NCBI GenBank assembly: GCA_022768865.1
Contig: JALELH010000041.1
Span: 1 to 35,631, forward strand
Reading direction: 5' to 3'
DNA: 35,631 nt
DNA from: Spirochaetia bacterium
Lineage (GTDB): Bacteria; Spirochaetota; Spirochaetia; Treponematales; Treponemataceae
The first letter of the stretch is position 1. Every line of letters begins with the position of its first letter. The position numbers were made by a program, and so were the translations under genes. The notes beneath the pieces were generated by a model. The model worked only from the letters and a program-made list of their open reading frames with translations, had not been told where the DNA came from and made no database searches. Positions 8,308 through 16,859 of this stretch are shown here, piece by piece.

Positions 8308-8412
8308 TGTCATGCTGAACCCTGCACAGCACAGCTGCTTGTTGCCTCACTCAAAACGCATCTCATGCGTTTTGCCGGCAAGCCGTCGTTCGTTATGTTT
8401 CAGAATCTCTAC
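8308..8412. repeat. Degenerate non-coding repeat with perfect hairpin
   Basis: Between the convergent genes lie TCATGCTGAAC (8310-8320), which also begins the repeat at 12951, and a perfect inverted repeat AAAACGCAT / ATGCGTTTT (8353-8361, 8365-8373) with a three-base loop. GTTTCAGAATCT follows at about 8398, then an ACACT/AGTGT inverted repeat at about 8410-8425. The A-stem-T layout of the hairpin could end transcription from both sides. It reads like a decayed or composite copy of an intergenic palindromic repeat family. Confidence 0.5.
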
Positions 8413-8477
8413 ACTATATACAGTGTGGATGCTAAAATAAATTCTGACGTTAGTTTTAAGAAAGCCCCTTCCATTTT

Positions 8478-10031
8478 TTAATACTGTGCGTACATAAAGC
8501 CTGCATCCCCTGCGGAAAAAGAAAAGGAAAGTATTATCAAAAACAGCGGAACATAATAGCACGCCCATCTAAAAACAATGTTTTTCTTTTGAATCGATTT
8601 ATAAACGTCAATTTTGTTTTCCTGCAAGACGCTTACAACAAAAGTAATCAGACATCCGATTAAAACAAGAACAATCTGCGACTGGAATTCCGTAATATTT
8701 CCCAAAAGTTCCTTTAAATAAGAATAGGAAAATATTTCTGCCGGGTTTCCAAAATGGCAGAAAGTGTTTTTAAGGTAAACAAAGCTCTTTTTTACGTCTA
8801 CGATTCTGTCAAAATACCATCCGATGTTTACGATTATAAAAGTACGCACAATTCTGAAAACGTGCATTGCCCTGCTTTTTGTATTTATGTGGAGCAGAAC
8901 GTTTATCTTTTCAAAAACAGGACTTAACAAATCGCTTAAGGCAATTACAAGGCCGTTGTACAGTCCCCATATTAAAAAATGAAGTTCCGGTCCGTGCCAG
9001 ATTCCGACCAAAACAAAAACAAGGATGTTGGCCATACATGCCGGAATTGATTTTGCAAAATGCTTTCCAAGTTTTTTATTGCACCATTTGCTTATGTTCT
9101 GCATGAACTTTGTAAGTGCAAAAGGATAAAAAACATAGTCGCGCATAAAGGCACCAAGGCTTATATGCCATCTTTGCCAGAAGTCTGCAAGGCTTACGGA
9201 AAAATAAGGCTGGCGGAAATTTGGCATCATATCAAGGCCAAAAAGATTTGCAAAGCCTAAGACCATGTGAACGCCGCCTGAAAAATCTGCATACTGATAG
9301 ATTGCATACATTAAAACGCCAAACAAAGCAACGCCGCCAGGCAGGCTGTCAAAGGCAGGGTCTAGGACAGAAGCAATCTTTCCAAAGAGCATGTCTGCCA
9401 CAAGATACTTTTTTAATGCACCGTATAATATAAGCATTACGCCGTGCTTTATGTTATCAAAGTCAAAGTTGCGTTCTTCCTGCATCTGCTTTCCAAGCTG
9501 ATTAAAACGGTTTATTGGTCCCATTATTAGCTGCGGAAAGAATGAAACAAACATAAAGTACTTGAAAAAATTCTTTTCGCATTCATATTTTGAACTGTAG
9601 ACGTCCATAAAATAAGAAATTGTCTGGAGCGTATAATAAGAAATGCCGAGAGGCAAAAATATTGTATGGAACTTTGCAAGAACGTTTATGTATTTAAGGT
9701 AAACTAAAATTCCTACGTTTATAAAAAGCATGAGCACAAGAACCTTGCGCTTGTTTTTCTGCACCCTTTGCTTTTCTGTCTTGAATTCTTCCTTTGAAAG
9801 TGCATTTTTTCTTTCTTTAAGGTTTGCGTTCATTTTGTAGACGATTTTTGCACAAAAGAACGTAACCAAAGAACTTGCAATTATAAAGACAAAATTACCG
9901 ATTCCGCTGAATGCATAAAAGACCATGTTTGCGGCAAGCAATACACCCCACTGATATTTCTTTGGAAATACATAATAAACAAACAGAGAAGCAAGAATAA
10001 AAATCAAAAAAGTAAATGACAGAAAACTCAT
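8478..10031 (-). CDS. MBOAT-family O-acyltransferase (DltB/AlgI-like)
   Basis: A 517-residue polytopic membrane protein of the membrane-bound O-acyltransferase family (PF03062). Signatures are LPLGISYYTLQTISYFMDVY, FADFWQRWHISL-type block (DFWQRWHISLGAFMRDYVFYPF) and the catalytic-histidine block VGIWHGPELHFLIWGLYNG. Its length matches AlgI-type members better than the roughly 400-residue DltB of Firmicutes. It would pass an acyl group across the inner membrane to an SGNH partner acting outside. The start at 10031 is chosen over an ATG 24 codons upstream because GAGG precedes it by six bases and MSFLSFTFLIF is the usual family opening. It lies 35 bases behind the SGNH/DltD-like gene, and dltA- and dltC-like genes are divergent next door, so D-alanine is the most likely cargo (inference). 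Confidence 0.9.
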   Translation of the reverse strand: MSFLSFTFLIFILASLFVYYVFPKKYQWGVLLAANMVFYAFSGIGNFVFIIASSLVTFFCAKIVYKMNANLKERKNALSKEEFKTEKQRVQKNKRKVLVLMLFINVGILVYLKYINVLAKFHTIFLPLGISYYTLQTISYFMDVYSSKYECEKNFFKYFMFVSFFPQLIMGPINRFNQLGKQMQEERNFDFDNIKHGVMLILYGALKKYLVADMLFGKIASVLDPAFDSLPGGVALFGVLMYAIYQYADFSGGVHMVLGFANLFGLDMMPNFRQPYFSVSLADFWQRWHISLGAFMRDYVFYPFALTKFMQNISKWCNKKLGKHFAKSIPACMANILVFVLVGIWHGPELHFLIWGLYNGLVIALSDLLSPVFEKINVLLHINTKSRAMHVFRIVRTFIIVNIGWYFDRIVDVKKSFVYLKNTFCHFGNPAEIFSYSYLKELLGNITEFQSQIVLVLIGCLITFVVSVLQENKIDVYKSIQKKNIVFRWACYYVPLFLIILSFSFSAGDAGFMYAQY

Positions 10032-10066
10032 AAAAATCCTCAATAAAAAAAATCTAAGCAACAAAA

Positions 10067-11356
10067 CTAAAAGGCTGCATAGGAAACAGAAACGGAATTG
10101 CACAAAGCACCGCGGATGTAGCTTTTTATATAAAGCTTGCCTGAAGTCTGCTCCGGGTAATTGTAGACAGTGTCCGGGCTGTTTTGTGCCAGGACTTCTT
10201 CAATGCCATTGTGCTTGACTGCAACATCATAAGTTATGTCAGATTCTGATACATTGTTCTTTACAGGATAAATCTTAAATGATTTTGCGTTTTCTGCCTT
10301 TATGATCAAAAGGCCGTAAATCTTATCTTCCTGTGCATCGATTTTTTCTTTGTAAGAAGAATAGAACATATCTTCTTCAGAAACTTTTCCCGTAAACAAA
10401 TTGCAGAAATAATTTGAAAACTTCTGAATGCCGTTGATATTCAAATGGTTGTCATCGCTGTAGTCTTTATCTTCCATAGAAAAAGCCGGCCTGCACAAAT
10501 TAAAATCATAATAATCAAAGCCAAGTCTGTTCAAATAAGACTTTATTTCAGAATAGAAAGTATCGTAATCGCCCTTTTCATGAAGGTAAAAATCAGAACC
10601 GGGCATGGACTAAAATACAAGTTCAATATCATGCTCTTTGCATAAAGCAATTATTTTTCCTATATAATTCTTCCAGTATTCGCTGACAGGTTTAAAGGCA
10701 GGTTCAAAAATATCGTTATTAAATGTACCGTTTTCTATAAAGTCATAATCCAGAACACAGCCCTTTCCGTCATAGCCGGAATCTTTGTCTCCATAATTGT
10801 ATTTGAAATATTCACCTGAAATCAATGCCTTTGTTTTTTTCAAAAGCTTACTCGGAGAAAGTGTCATCAGTTTATCAACGCCGATTGGAAGAAAAGCATT
10901 AAACATATTATTTGCAGAAGAATTATCTTTTATAAAATTAAACTTTATGGAACTGTCTTTCAGGAAATTCAAAACAATGAAATCTGATTTTCCCATCTTT
11001 TTAGAATCACCACTACCTTTGCATGTAATGGCAAAATCACATTCAAGGAAAATCTTTTTTACTTTATAAGTCTTTATTGCCTGCTGAATTATTGCATAGG
11101 TTCCGTTAATTCCCTGAGAGGGCGTTCCTGCATTAAAAGTATTGCAGTTAAACTTAAGGTCAGAAACCCTTGTATCAATTCCGTGGGAAACATGAGAAGC
11201 ACCGCAGAAAAGAATGTCAATATTGTCCTGTTTGTAAAAGCTATGAGTCAAAGCCCTTGAATAGGAATTGGCATCATCTTTAAGGAAAAAGGCAAGGCCC
11301 AAAGATAAAACAAAGAAAATAATAACAAATAAACAAACTTTAAAACAAATCTTCAT
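10067..11356 (-). pseudogene. DltD/AlgX-like SGNH hydrolase-fold gene interrupted by an in-frame TAG
   Basis: The reading frame runs from the ATG at 11356 through a single TAG (10612-10610) and on in the same frame to the stop at 10067. The bases read TTT TAG TCC ATG, so one substitution separates the two halves of 248 and about 180 residues. The first half has an N-terminal membrane anchor (KVCLFVIIFFVLSLGLAFF) and SGNH block I (FCGASHVSHG, probable nucleophile Ser). The second half has block V (DDNHLNINGIQKF, the Asp and His of the triad). Neither half alone could be catalytic. No Shine-Dalgarno precedes the second-half ATG. The intact protein would be the extracytoplasmic partner of the MBOAT protein. 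Alternatives are a sequencing error, a recent null allele, or suppression of the amber codon. Confidence 0.8.
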
Positions 11357-11384
11357 AAGTAAACACTAATTTACCATAAAACTA

Positions 11385-11413
11385 TAGAAATAATAAATAG
11401 TTTAATTTATAAT
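11385..11413 (+). promoter_or_regulatory. Promoter of dltA-like gene, near-leaderless
   Basis: TAGAAA (11385-11390) and a perfect TATAAT (11408-11413) are spaced by 17 bases. Only ten bases separate the -10 from the ATG, and no Shine-Dalgarno is present, so the transcript would start at or within a few bases of the start codon. Confidence 0.6.
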
Positions 11414-11423
11414 ATTTGTTCGT

Positions 11424-12935
11424 ATGACACGTTTAGTTACAGACTATTTAGACCATTCAGCAGAAGTATTTCCTGAAAAAATTGCCTTTGCTGATGAAAA
11501 AAGGAAAATAACATTTAAGCTGCTTCAGACAGAATCCATGCTTATTGCCCAGGACTTAATAAATAAAAGCATTTTTAAAAGCCCGGTTGTTGTTTATTTG
11601 GAAAAATCTGTTGAAGTAATTTCCTGCTTTATGGGTGCTGCCTACAGCGGCAATTTTTACACGCCGATAGACACAAGCATGCCTTCAAGCCGCGTAGAAA
11701 AAATCATTGAAACATTAAAGCCTTCAATCATTATCACGGACGAAGAACACAAAAAAGGCACTGAAAGTTTTGCAGGCGGCACACAGATTGTCCTTTACGA
11801 AGACTTGATGAAGCAGTTTTCTGACAGAAATTCAATAGATAAAACCCTTGCAAAAGTTGTTGATACTGATGTTCTCTATGTTCTGTTTACTTCAGGTTCA
11901 ACAGGAACGCCAAAAGGCGTAATCATCTGTCAGAAAGCAGTTATTGATTATGCAGAATGGGTTACTGAAACTTTTAACATAAGCGACAAAACAGTTTTCG
12001 GTGAACAGGCACCATTCTATTTTGATAATTCAATTCTGGACATTTACCAGACATTGAAAAACGGTGCAACCTGTTACATTATTCCGCAGAAATTCTTTAT
12101 GCTGCCAAAAAATCTTTTCGGCTTCCTTAACGAAAACAAGGTAAATACAATTTTCTGGGTTCCGTCGGCCCTTTGCATCATGGCAAACTTAAAGGCAGTT
12201 GATAAGTTCCCGGTTCCGACCCTTGAAAAGATTTTGTTCTGTGGAGAAGTAATGCCCAATAAGCAGCTCAACGTATGGCGAAAGTCTTACCCCAATGCAC
12301 TTTTTGCAAACCTTTACGGTCCTACAGAAATTACTGACGTATGTGCATATTATATTGTAGACAGGGAATTTGATGACAACGAAAGCCTGCCTATAGGCTT
12401 CCCTTGCAAGAACACAGACATTATCGTTCTTGATGACAATGATAAATATGTTTCACCTGATACGCCGGATGTAAAGGGCGAACTCTGCGTCCGCGGAACG
12501 TGCAATTCTTTGGGCTATTACAACAACCCTGAAAAAACAAAGGCTGCTTTTGTCCAGAATCCTTTGAATACAGTTTACAATGAAATCATCTACAGAACCG
12601 GAGACGTTGTTCATTACAACGATAAAGGCGAAATCATGTATGACTGCAGAAAGGACTTCCAGATAAAGCACATGGGCCACAGAATTGAACTTGGAGAAAT
12701 TGAAACTGCCGTTTCTGCCGTTGAAGGCGTTGAACAGAACTGCTGCCTTTACGACACGGAAAAGTCAAAAATAGTTTTGTTCTACACCGGAAACATTGAA
12801 GGTCAGCAGATTATTGATGCAATCAAGAACACTGTTCCGGAATACATGATTCCAAACAAGAAAGAAAAGCTTGAAAAAATGCCTATCAATTTAAATGGAA
12901 AAATTGACAGGGTTGAATTAAAGAAACAGTTATAA
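11424..12935 (+). CDS. dltA: DltA-like D-alanine:carrier protein ligase
   Basis: A 503-residue adenylate-forming enzyme (PF00501) that would activate D-alanine with ATP and load it on the carrier encoded downstream. Visible are the P-loop TSGSTGTPKG, the DltA-like block APFYFDNSILDIYQTL, LFCGEVMPNK (the Cys region characteristic of DltA rather than of general synthetases), NLYGPTEITDVC, the hinge region YRTGD, and the C-terminal catalytic lysine in NLNGKIDRVEL. Length equals typical DltA (about 500). It is cytoplasmic. Its carrier gene follows after a 116-base gap that contains a palindromic repeat. The divergent genes encode the MBOAT and SGNH partners. The amino acid could be other than D-Ala; the sequence alone does not settle this. 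Confidence 0.88.
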   Translation: MTRLVTDYLDHSAEVFPEKIAFADEKRKITFKLLQTESMLIAQDLINKSIFKSPVVVYLEKSVEVISCFMGAAYSGNFYTPIDTSMPSSRVEKIIETLKPSIIITDEEHKKGTESFAGGTQIVLYEDLMKQFSDRNSIDKTLAKVVDTDVLYVLFTSGSTGTPKGVIICQKAVIDYAEWVTETFNISDKTVFGEQAPFYFDNSILDIYQTLKNGATCYIIPQKFFMLPKNLFGFLNENKVNTIFWVPSALCIMANLKAVDKFPVPTLEKILFCGEVMPNKQLNVWRKSYPNALFANLYGPTEITDVCAYYIVDREFDDNESLPIGFPCKNTDIIVLDDNDKYVSPDTPDVKGELCVRGTCNSLGYYNNPEKTKAAFVQNPLNTVYNEIIYRTGDVVHYNDKGEIMYDCRKDFQIKHMGHRIELGEIETAVSAVEGVEQNCCLYDTEKSKIVLFYTGNIEGQQIIDAIKNTVPEYMIPNKKEKLEKMPINLNGKIDRVELKKQL

Positions 12936-12949
12936 TTTTTTATGAATAC

Positions 12950-13019
12950 GTCATGCTGAACTTGATTCAGCATCTGTATTGTTTAAGCAATATAGACCCT
13001 GAAACAAGTTCAGGGTGAC
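12950..13019. repeat. Double-hairpin palindromic intergenic repeat
   Basis: The left arm holds the palindrome TGCTGAA-CTTGA-TTCAGCA (12954-12972) and the right arm the palindrome CCCTGAA-ACAAG-TTCAGGG (12997-13015). The two arms are also inverted copies of each other over 32 bases with about 26 matches, joined through TATTG/CAATA. Where the arms differ (TGC against CCC), each small hairpin keeps its own pairing. It lies between the dltA- and dltC-like genes. Confidence 0.8.
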
Positions 13020-13051
13020 ATTAACTATTATACTAAATATAGGAGATTATT

Positions 13052-13273
13052 ATGGACAAGTTACTGGAAATTTTAAAGGAAGCAAAACCGGAAGTTGACT
13101 TTGAAAAAGAAACAGCACTTATTGACAATAAGATTTTTGATTCTTTTGATATCGTTCAGCTTATTACACAGTTAAATGAAGAATTTGACATTGAAATCGG
13201 AGCAGAAGACATTGTTCCAGAAAACTTTAATTCTGCCGCAGCAATCTGGGCATTAGTTCAGAAGTTGCAGTAG
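13052..13273 (+). CDS. dltC: DltC-like acyl/aminoacyl carrier protein
   Basis: A 73-residue acidic helical carrier protein. The phosphopantetheine-attachment motif is DSFDIVQL with Ser31, and the length and helix pattern match DltC and short acyl carrier proteins (PF00550). AGGAG lies seven bases before the ATG. It would accept the amino acid activated by the DltA-like ligase and hand it to the MBOAT protein at the inner face of the membrane. A TATACT at 13029-13034, after the palindromic repeat, might give it a promoter of its own. A fatty-acid carrier is unlikely given the neighbours and the motif DSF rather than DSL. Confidence 0.88.
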   Translation: MDKLLEILKEAKPEVDFEKETALIDNKIFDSFDIVQLITQLNEEFDIEIGAEDIVPENFNSAAAIWALVQKLQ

Positions 13274-13293
13274 AAACAAGGGTAATATCCATC

Positions 13294-14316
13294 ATGACAA
13301 ACATTTCTTTAGAAAATAAAACAGTCCTTATTACTGGTGCAGCCGGCTTTATCGGCTGTTTTCTTGCACAGCGTCTGCTAAGCCAGAACAAAAACATTAA
13401 GGTTGTAGGCATTGACTGCATTACAGACTATTACGATACAAAATTAAAAGACGAACGTTTAAAGATGCTCAACACCTTTGGCAGCAATTTTGTTTTTGTA
13501 AAAGGAGACATTGCTGACAAGGCAACAATAGAAAATCTTTTTGTTCAGCATAAGCCGGACTTTGTCGTAAACCTTGCTGCACAGGCAGGCGTGCGCTATT
13601 CAATTACAAACCCGGATGCCTACATTCATTCAAACATAATCGGGTTCTACAATATTCTTGAAGCATGCAGAAACCATCCTGTTGAACATCTGGTTTTTGC
13701 TTCTTCTTCAAGTGTTTACGGAACAAACAAAAAAGTTCCTTATTCTACGGAAGACAAGGTAGACAATCCTGTTTCCCTTTACGCTGCAACTAAAAAGTCC
13801 AACGAACTTTTTGCCCATGCCTACTGCAAGCTTTACGGAATTAAGGCTACTGGCTTAAGGTTCTTTACTGTTTACGGACCAATGGGCAGGCCGGATATGG
13901 CTTATTTTAAGTTTACGCAGAAACTGGTTAAGGGAGAACCTATTCAGATTTACAACAATGGCGATATGTACCGTGATTTTACCTACATTGACGACATTGT
14001 TACCGGCATAGAAAACATCATGCAGAAAACACCGGATTTAACGGAAGACGGTGCAGCATATAAAATCTACAACATCGGCAACAACAAGCCTGAAAGCCTG
14101 CTCTACTTTGTAGAAACCCTTGAAAAATGCCTTATTGCAGAAGGCATTATAAAGGAACCTGGCAAAAAGGAATTTTTACCTATGCAGCCGGGAGACGTTT
14201 ACCAGACTTTTGCCGACGTTACGGAACTGCAGAAAGACTTTAACTTTAAGCCTGCAACGCCGCTGGAAAAAGGCCTTGCAAATTTTGCAAAATGGTACAA
14301 GGGATTTTATAAATAA
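13294..14316 (+). CDS. NAD-dependent sugar-nucleotide epimerase, UDP-glucuronate 4-epimerase-like
   Basis: A 340-residue short-chain dehydrogenase/epimerase. It shows the NAD-binding TGAAGFIGCFLAQRLL at the N-terminus, the glucuronate-epimerase-style GIDCITDYYDTKLKDERL, NLAAQAGVRYS, the catalytic SSSSVYG plus Y-AATK, and GPMGRPDMAYFKF, close to the GPWGRPDMA motif of UDP-glucuronate 4-epimerases (CapI/WbpP group). It would convert UDP-GlcA to UDP-GalA, and a UDP-glucose dehydrogenase that can make the UDP-GlcA is encoded at 18158. It follows the carrier-protein gene by 20 bases with only a weak ribosome site (AAGGG, about 12 bases off), so it is probably co-transcribed with dltC and the next glycosyltransferase. 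Confidence 0.88.
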   Translation: MTNISLENKTVLITGAAGFIGCFLAQRLLSQNKNIKVVGIDCITDYYDTKLKDERLKMLNTFGSNFVFVKGDIADKATIENLFVQHKPDFVVNLAAQAGVRYSITNPDAYIHSNIIGFYNILEACRNHPVEHLVFASSSSVYGTNKKVPYSTEDKVDNPVSLYAATKKSNELFAHAYCKLYGIKATGLRFFTVYGPMGRPDMAYFKFTQKLVKGEPIQIYNNGDMYRDFTYIDDIVTGIENIMQKTPDLTEDGAAYKIYNIGNNKPESLLYFVETLEKCLIAEGIIKEPGKKEFLPMQPGDVYQTFADVTELQKDFNFKPATPLEKGLANFAKWYKGFYK

Positions 14317-14327
14317 CCGGAGCATTT

Positions 14328-15323
14328 ATGACTTATGTTTACGTTTTAGTTTCTTCCCCAAAGGATTTGTATTACGAGCAGGCTTTAATGTCTTTATACA
14401 GCCTGCGCCTTTACATGCCTGATGCACGTACCGTTGTGCTTGTGGATTCCGGCACTAAGGCAACTTTTACGGAAGAAAACAAACGCACAAAACTTGCTTC
14501 TTTTGCGTCGGAAATAATTTCTGTTGATTTTGATGATAAAGTTTCCAATGTTGAACGTTCCCGCTTAATTAAAACTTCCATTCCGGATTATGTGGACGAC
14601 GATTTCCTGTACATTGACTGCGATACTATTATTGCAGGAGACCTGTCTGAAATTGAAAACTGCCCTTTTGAAACGGCAGGCATTTTAGACGGTCACGTAA
14701 TGCTGGACGAGCACATTCACCAGAAATATTTTATTGAGCGCGACAAAAAGCTTGGCTTTCATGGAACGGAAGCGGCAAAATGCAACATAAACGGCGGTGT
14801 AATTCTTGCAAAAAAAGGAGACGTTTCTAAGGCATTGTTCAAGTCATGGAATGAAGTGTGGAAATATTCAGCCTACCAGAAGCACGACTTCCACGACCAG
14901 AGCGCATTAAACGAAGCAAATTACCGAACAGGCTTAAAGATGCAGCATTTAGACGGCAAGTGGAACTGCCAGCCAAGCCACGGCGGCCTTGCCTTTTTAA
15001 AGGATGCAAAAATAATTCACTATTATTCTTCTGAGTTCAGCGGCAAAAATTATGTACCATATTATAAGCTTGCAGACAAAGCATTGCAGAATAAAATAAA
15101 AGAAAGAGGCACCTTGACGGAAGAAATTATGGCAATGATAAAGGAACCTAAGTTTCAGTTTAACAAAGTGCATATCGTAAACGACAGCCGTATTGTAGGC
15201 ATAATGCAGTCTCCACTGGTCTTTACCCTTGCAGACATAAAGCAAAAAATTCCGCCTCTTTTCAATGCCATGGAAAGCATTGTTGGCGGAATAAGAAAAC
15301 TGGGAAAAAAACTTAAACGATAA
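14328..15323 (+). CDS. Glycosyltransferase, family 8-like
   Basis: A 331-residue soluble glycosyltransferase with a GT-A fold. The N-terminal beta-strand YVYVLVSSPKDLYYEQALMSLYSL is followed by the metal-binding D97-C-D99 in DDFLYIDCDTIIAGD. Further on are INGGVILAKKG and a HDFHDQSALN block, which fit family 8 and related retaining enzymes. It probably adds a sugar, perhaps from UDP-GalA or a related donor, to the envelope polymer (inference from the epimerase upstream). GGAG precedes the ATG by seven bases, and only 11 bases separate it from the epimerase. Its stop is two bases from the stop of the convergent DUF4956 gene. Confidence 0.78.
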   Translation: MTYVYVLVSSPKDLYYEQALMSLYSLRLYMPDARTVVLVDSGTKATFTEENKRTKLASFASEIISVDFDDKVSNVERSRLIKTSIPDYVDDDFLYIDCDTIIAGDLSEIENCPFETAGILDGHVMLDEHIHQKYFIERDKKLGFHGTEAAKCNINGGVILAKKGDVSKALFKSWNEVWKYSAYQKHDFHDQSALNEANYRTGLKMQHLDGKWNCQPSHGGLAFLKDAKIIHYYSSEFSGKNYVPYYKLADKALQNKIKERGTLTEEIMAMIKEPKFQFNKVHIVNDSRIVGIMQSPLVFTLADIKQKIPPLFNAMESIVGGIRKLGKKLKR

Positions 15324-15325
15324 AT

Positions 15326-16003
15326 TTAATACGTAACTTCACCGTCGTGCTTAAGCAAGGAAACAGAATCTACGTTGCTTAAACTGCGGATTTCCTTAAC
15401 AAGCTCTTCGTTGTTTTCCGTGCGGATTTCAACAACTAAATCTGTCCTGCCGTTGGCAAAGGCACTTGATTTTACCGTAAAAATCTTGCAAAACTTTTTT
15501 ACTGCATCCATGACTTCTTTTTCTACATCGTAGCCGGAACCGCTTACTAAAAGAATCTTAGGTGCTTTTGCAACAGGGATTTTATTAAACACAATAAGGG
15601 CAACGGTTACTACAAAAGAAAGTTCAAATGCAATTTCTGCCTGTCCTGCTCCCGTAATAATACCCGTGCTTATAGACCAGAAAAGAAAGACCAGGTCCAT
15701 AGGGTCTTTTACGGCTGTGCGGAACCTTACGATAGAAAGGGCACCGACCATACCTAAAGAAACAACTACGTTAGACTGCATTGTTAAAATAATTCCTGCA
15801 GTAATAAGGTTGATTACGGCAAGGGAAACATTAAAGCTTTTTGAATAGAAAGTTTTGCGTGTCAAAAGCCTGTATGCAAAAAACAGATAAACAGAAAAAA
15901 TACATGAAATAATAAAAACCATTAAAATGTTTTCAGGGGTCATGTCGTAGCGGGAAAATCCCTGAATAAATGATCTTTTTAATACGTCCTTGAAAGTTGT
16001 CAT
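15326..16003 (-). CDS. DUF4956 membrane protein
   Basis: A 225-residue inner-membrane protein of the DUF4956 family. It has three to four hydrophobic helices in residues 25-145 with the family hallmark SLGMVGALSIVRFRTAVKDPMDLVF, then a cytoplasmic alpha/beta domain of about 80 residues. The start is taken as the ATG at 16003, six bases after GAGAGG; a GTG immediately upstream is also possible. It lies 24 bases behind a VTC-domain gene and near a CotH-kinase gene. These three families are repeatedly neighbours in Firmicutes and other bacteria, but I know of no established function for the set. Confidence 0.88.
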   Translation of the reverse strand: MTTFKDVLKRSFIQGFSRYDMTPENILMVFIISCIFSVYLFFAYRLLTRKTFYSKSFNVSLAVINLITAGIILTMQSNVVVSLGMVGALSIVRFRTAVKDPMDLVFLFWSISTGIITGAGQAEIAFELSFVVTVALIVFNKIPVAKAPKILLVSGSGYDVEKEVMDAVKKFCKIFTVKSSAFANGRTDLVVEIRTENNEELVKEIRSLSNVDSVSLLKHDGEVTY

Positions 16004-16027
16004 CACTAACCTCTCTTTTGTTTTTAA

Positions 16028-16717
16028 TTATAAAATAGTGCTGCGTGTATTATACTTGCGGCACAGATAATATTTAGAAAAAGAACTCTGCTTAAGCAGG
16101 CTGGTTTCCATAACATTTGCAATATGGTCCGGCAGAAGTTCGTCGTATTTTACTTCCATCATGTTTGTACCTGAATCCAGCACCGGGCGGAATGCACAAT
16201 CAGGATTGTAAAAATCTTCTACATTAGATGAACTTCTTATGTTCCTGTCAAAGGTAATGCGCACGTTGCCGGTCTTATAAATGAAAGGCGTCCTTTCGTA
16301 GGCAACAATGCAGACAGGGCGCATCATGGAAAAGTGCATTCTTGCAATAAGTTTCTTTAACAAATAAGGGCTTTCATCTTTTATGGCAGGAATCTTTCCT
16401 TCCATAATAGTGAACAAAACTTCCTTGCTTAATGGGCAGCTTATCTTGTGTGTCTTGGAACTTTCCTTCTGCTTAAGTTCCAGAGAAATACGGTCTAAAG
16501 AACAGTTGTAAATCCTTATGCGGAACTTTTCCCTTGGGTCTGTGCCGTCTTCGTTTTCTTTATAGCAGCTGGAATACATGTCGTCAAAGTAAAGGCTTCT
16601 TATGGCATAGATTCCGTTTACGGCGTGACTGTCTGCCTGTAAAATAACTTTAACACGAGACTGAATTAGTGTGAGAATGGATTCTGGAGAAATGTATTTG
16701 AACTCGTGCCTGAACAT
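16028..16717 (-). CDS. VTC-domain (polyphosphate polymerase-like) protein
   Basis: A 229-residue protein of the VTC family (PF09359), whose yeast member Vtc4 polymerises phosphate from ATP inside a basic tunnel. Basic and acidic tunnel residues expected for the family are visible: the start RHEFKYISP, RSLYFDD, REKFRIRIYN, LELKQKES, VAYERTPF, ITFDRNIR and MEVKYDELLPDHI. No membrane helix is present, so it is probably cytoplasmic and may act with the DUF4956 membrane protein encoded next. Whether it makes polyphosphate or uses another nucleotide or phosphate substrate cannot be told. No Shine-Dalgarno is present and the promoter places the transcript start at the ATG. Confidence 0.88.
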   Translation of the reverse strand: MFRHEFKYISPESILTLIQSRVKVILQADSHAVNGIYAIRSLYFDDMYSSCYKENEDGTDPREKFRIRIYNCSLDRISLELKQKESSKTHKISCPLSKEVLFTIMEGKIPAIKDESPYLLKKLIARMHFSMMRPVCIVAYERTPFIYKTGNVRITFDRNIRSSSNVEDFYNPDCAFRPVLDSGTNMMEVKYDELLPDHIANVMETSLLKQSSFSKYYLCRKYNTRSTIL

Positions 16718-16724
16718 TAGCAGG

Positions 16725-16753
16725 ATTTTATAGTTTTAATTGTAAATTTTCAA
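16725..16753 (-). promoter_or_regulatory. Promoter of the VTC-DUF4956 operon giving a leaderless mRNA
   Basis: TTGAAA (16748-16753) and TAAAAT (16725-16730) are spaced by 17 bases on the minus strand, and the -10 ends seven bases before the ATG at 16717. Transcription would start on or beside the start codon. Confidence 0.7.
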
Positions 16754-16841
16754 TAAAATTTGATTTTTAATATTTTAATAACACATATTTATTTATATAA
16801 TGTTATTTTAAAAATTAAAATACTTTAGGAAAATAACAAAA

Positions 16842-16852
16842 TATGCTAAAAC
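16842..16852 (+). promoter_or_regulatory. Extended -10 promoter of the CotH gene, leaderless
   Basis: TGCTAAAAC (an extended -10: TGn then TAAAAC at 16847-16852) lies seven bases before the ATG at 16860, with no Shine-Dalgarno between. The -35 is weak (TTTAGG). It is divergent from the VTC promoter across a 142-base AT-rich gap. Confidence 0.5.
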
Positions 16853-16859
16853 TAAAGCC

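Noticed and set aside
10067..10606. A separate complete gene starting at the ATG at 10606
   Set aside because: It has no Shine-Dalgarno, no signal or anchor, only the C-terminal SGNH block, and continues the upstream frame across one TAG. It is better read as the second half of a broken gene.
10610..10612. TAG recoded as an amino acid
   Set aside because: All other genes here end normally, some possibly in TAG (for example 20576-20578), and nothing indicates a pyrrolysine system. A point mutation is simpler.
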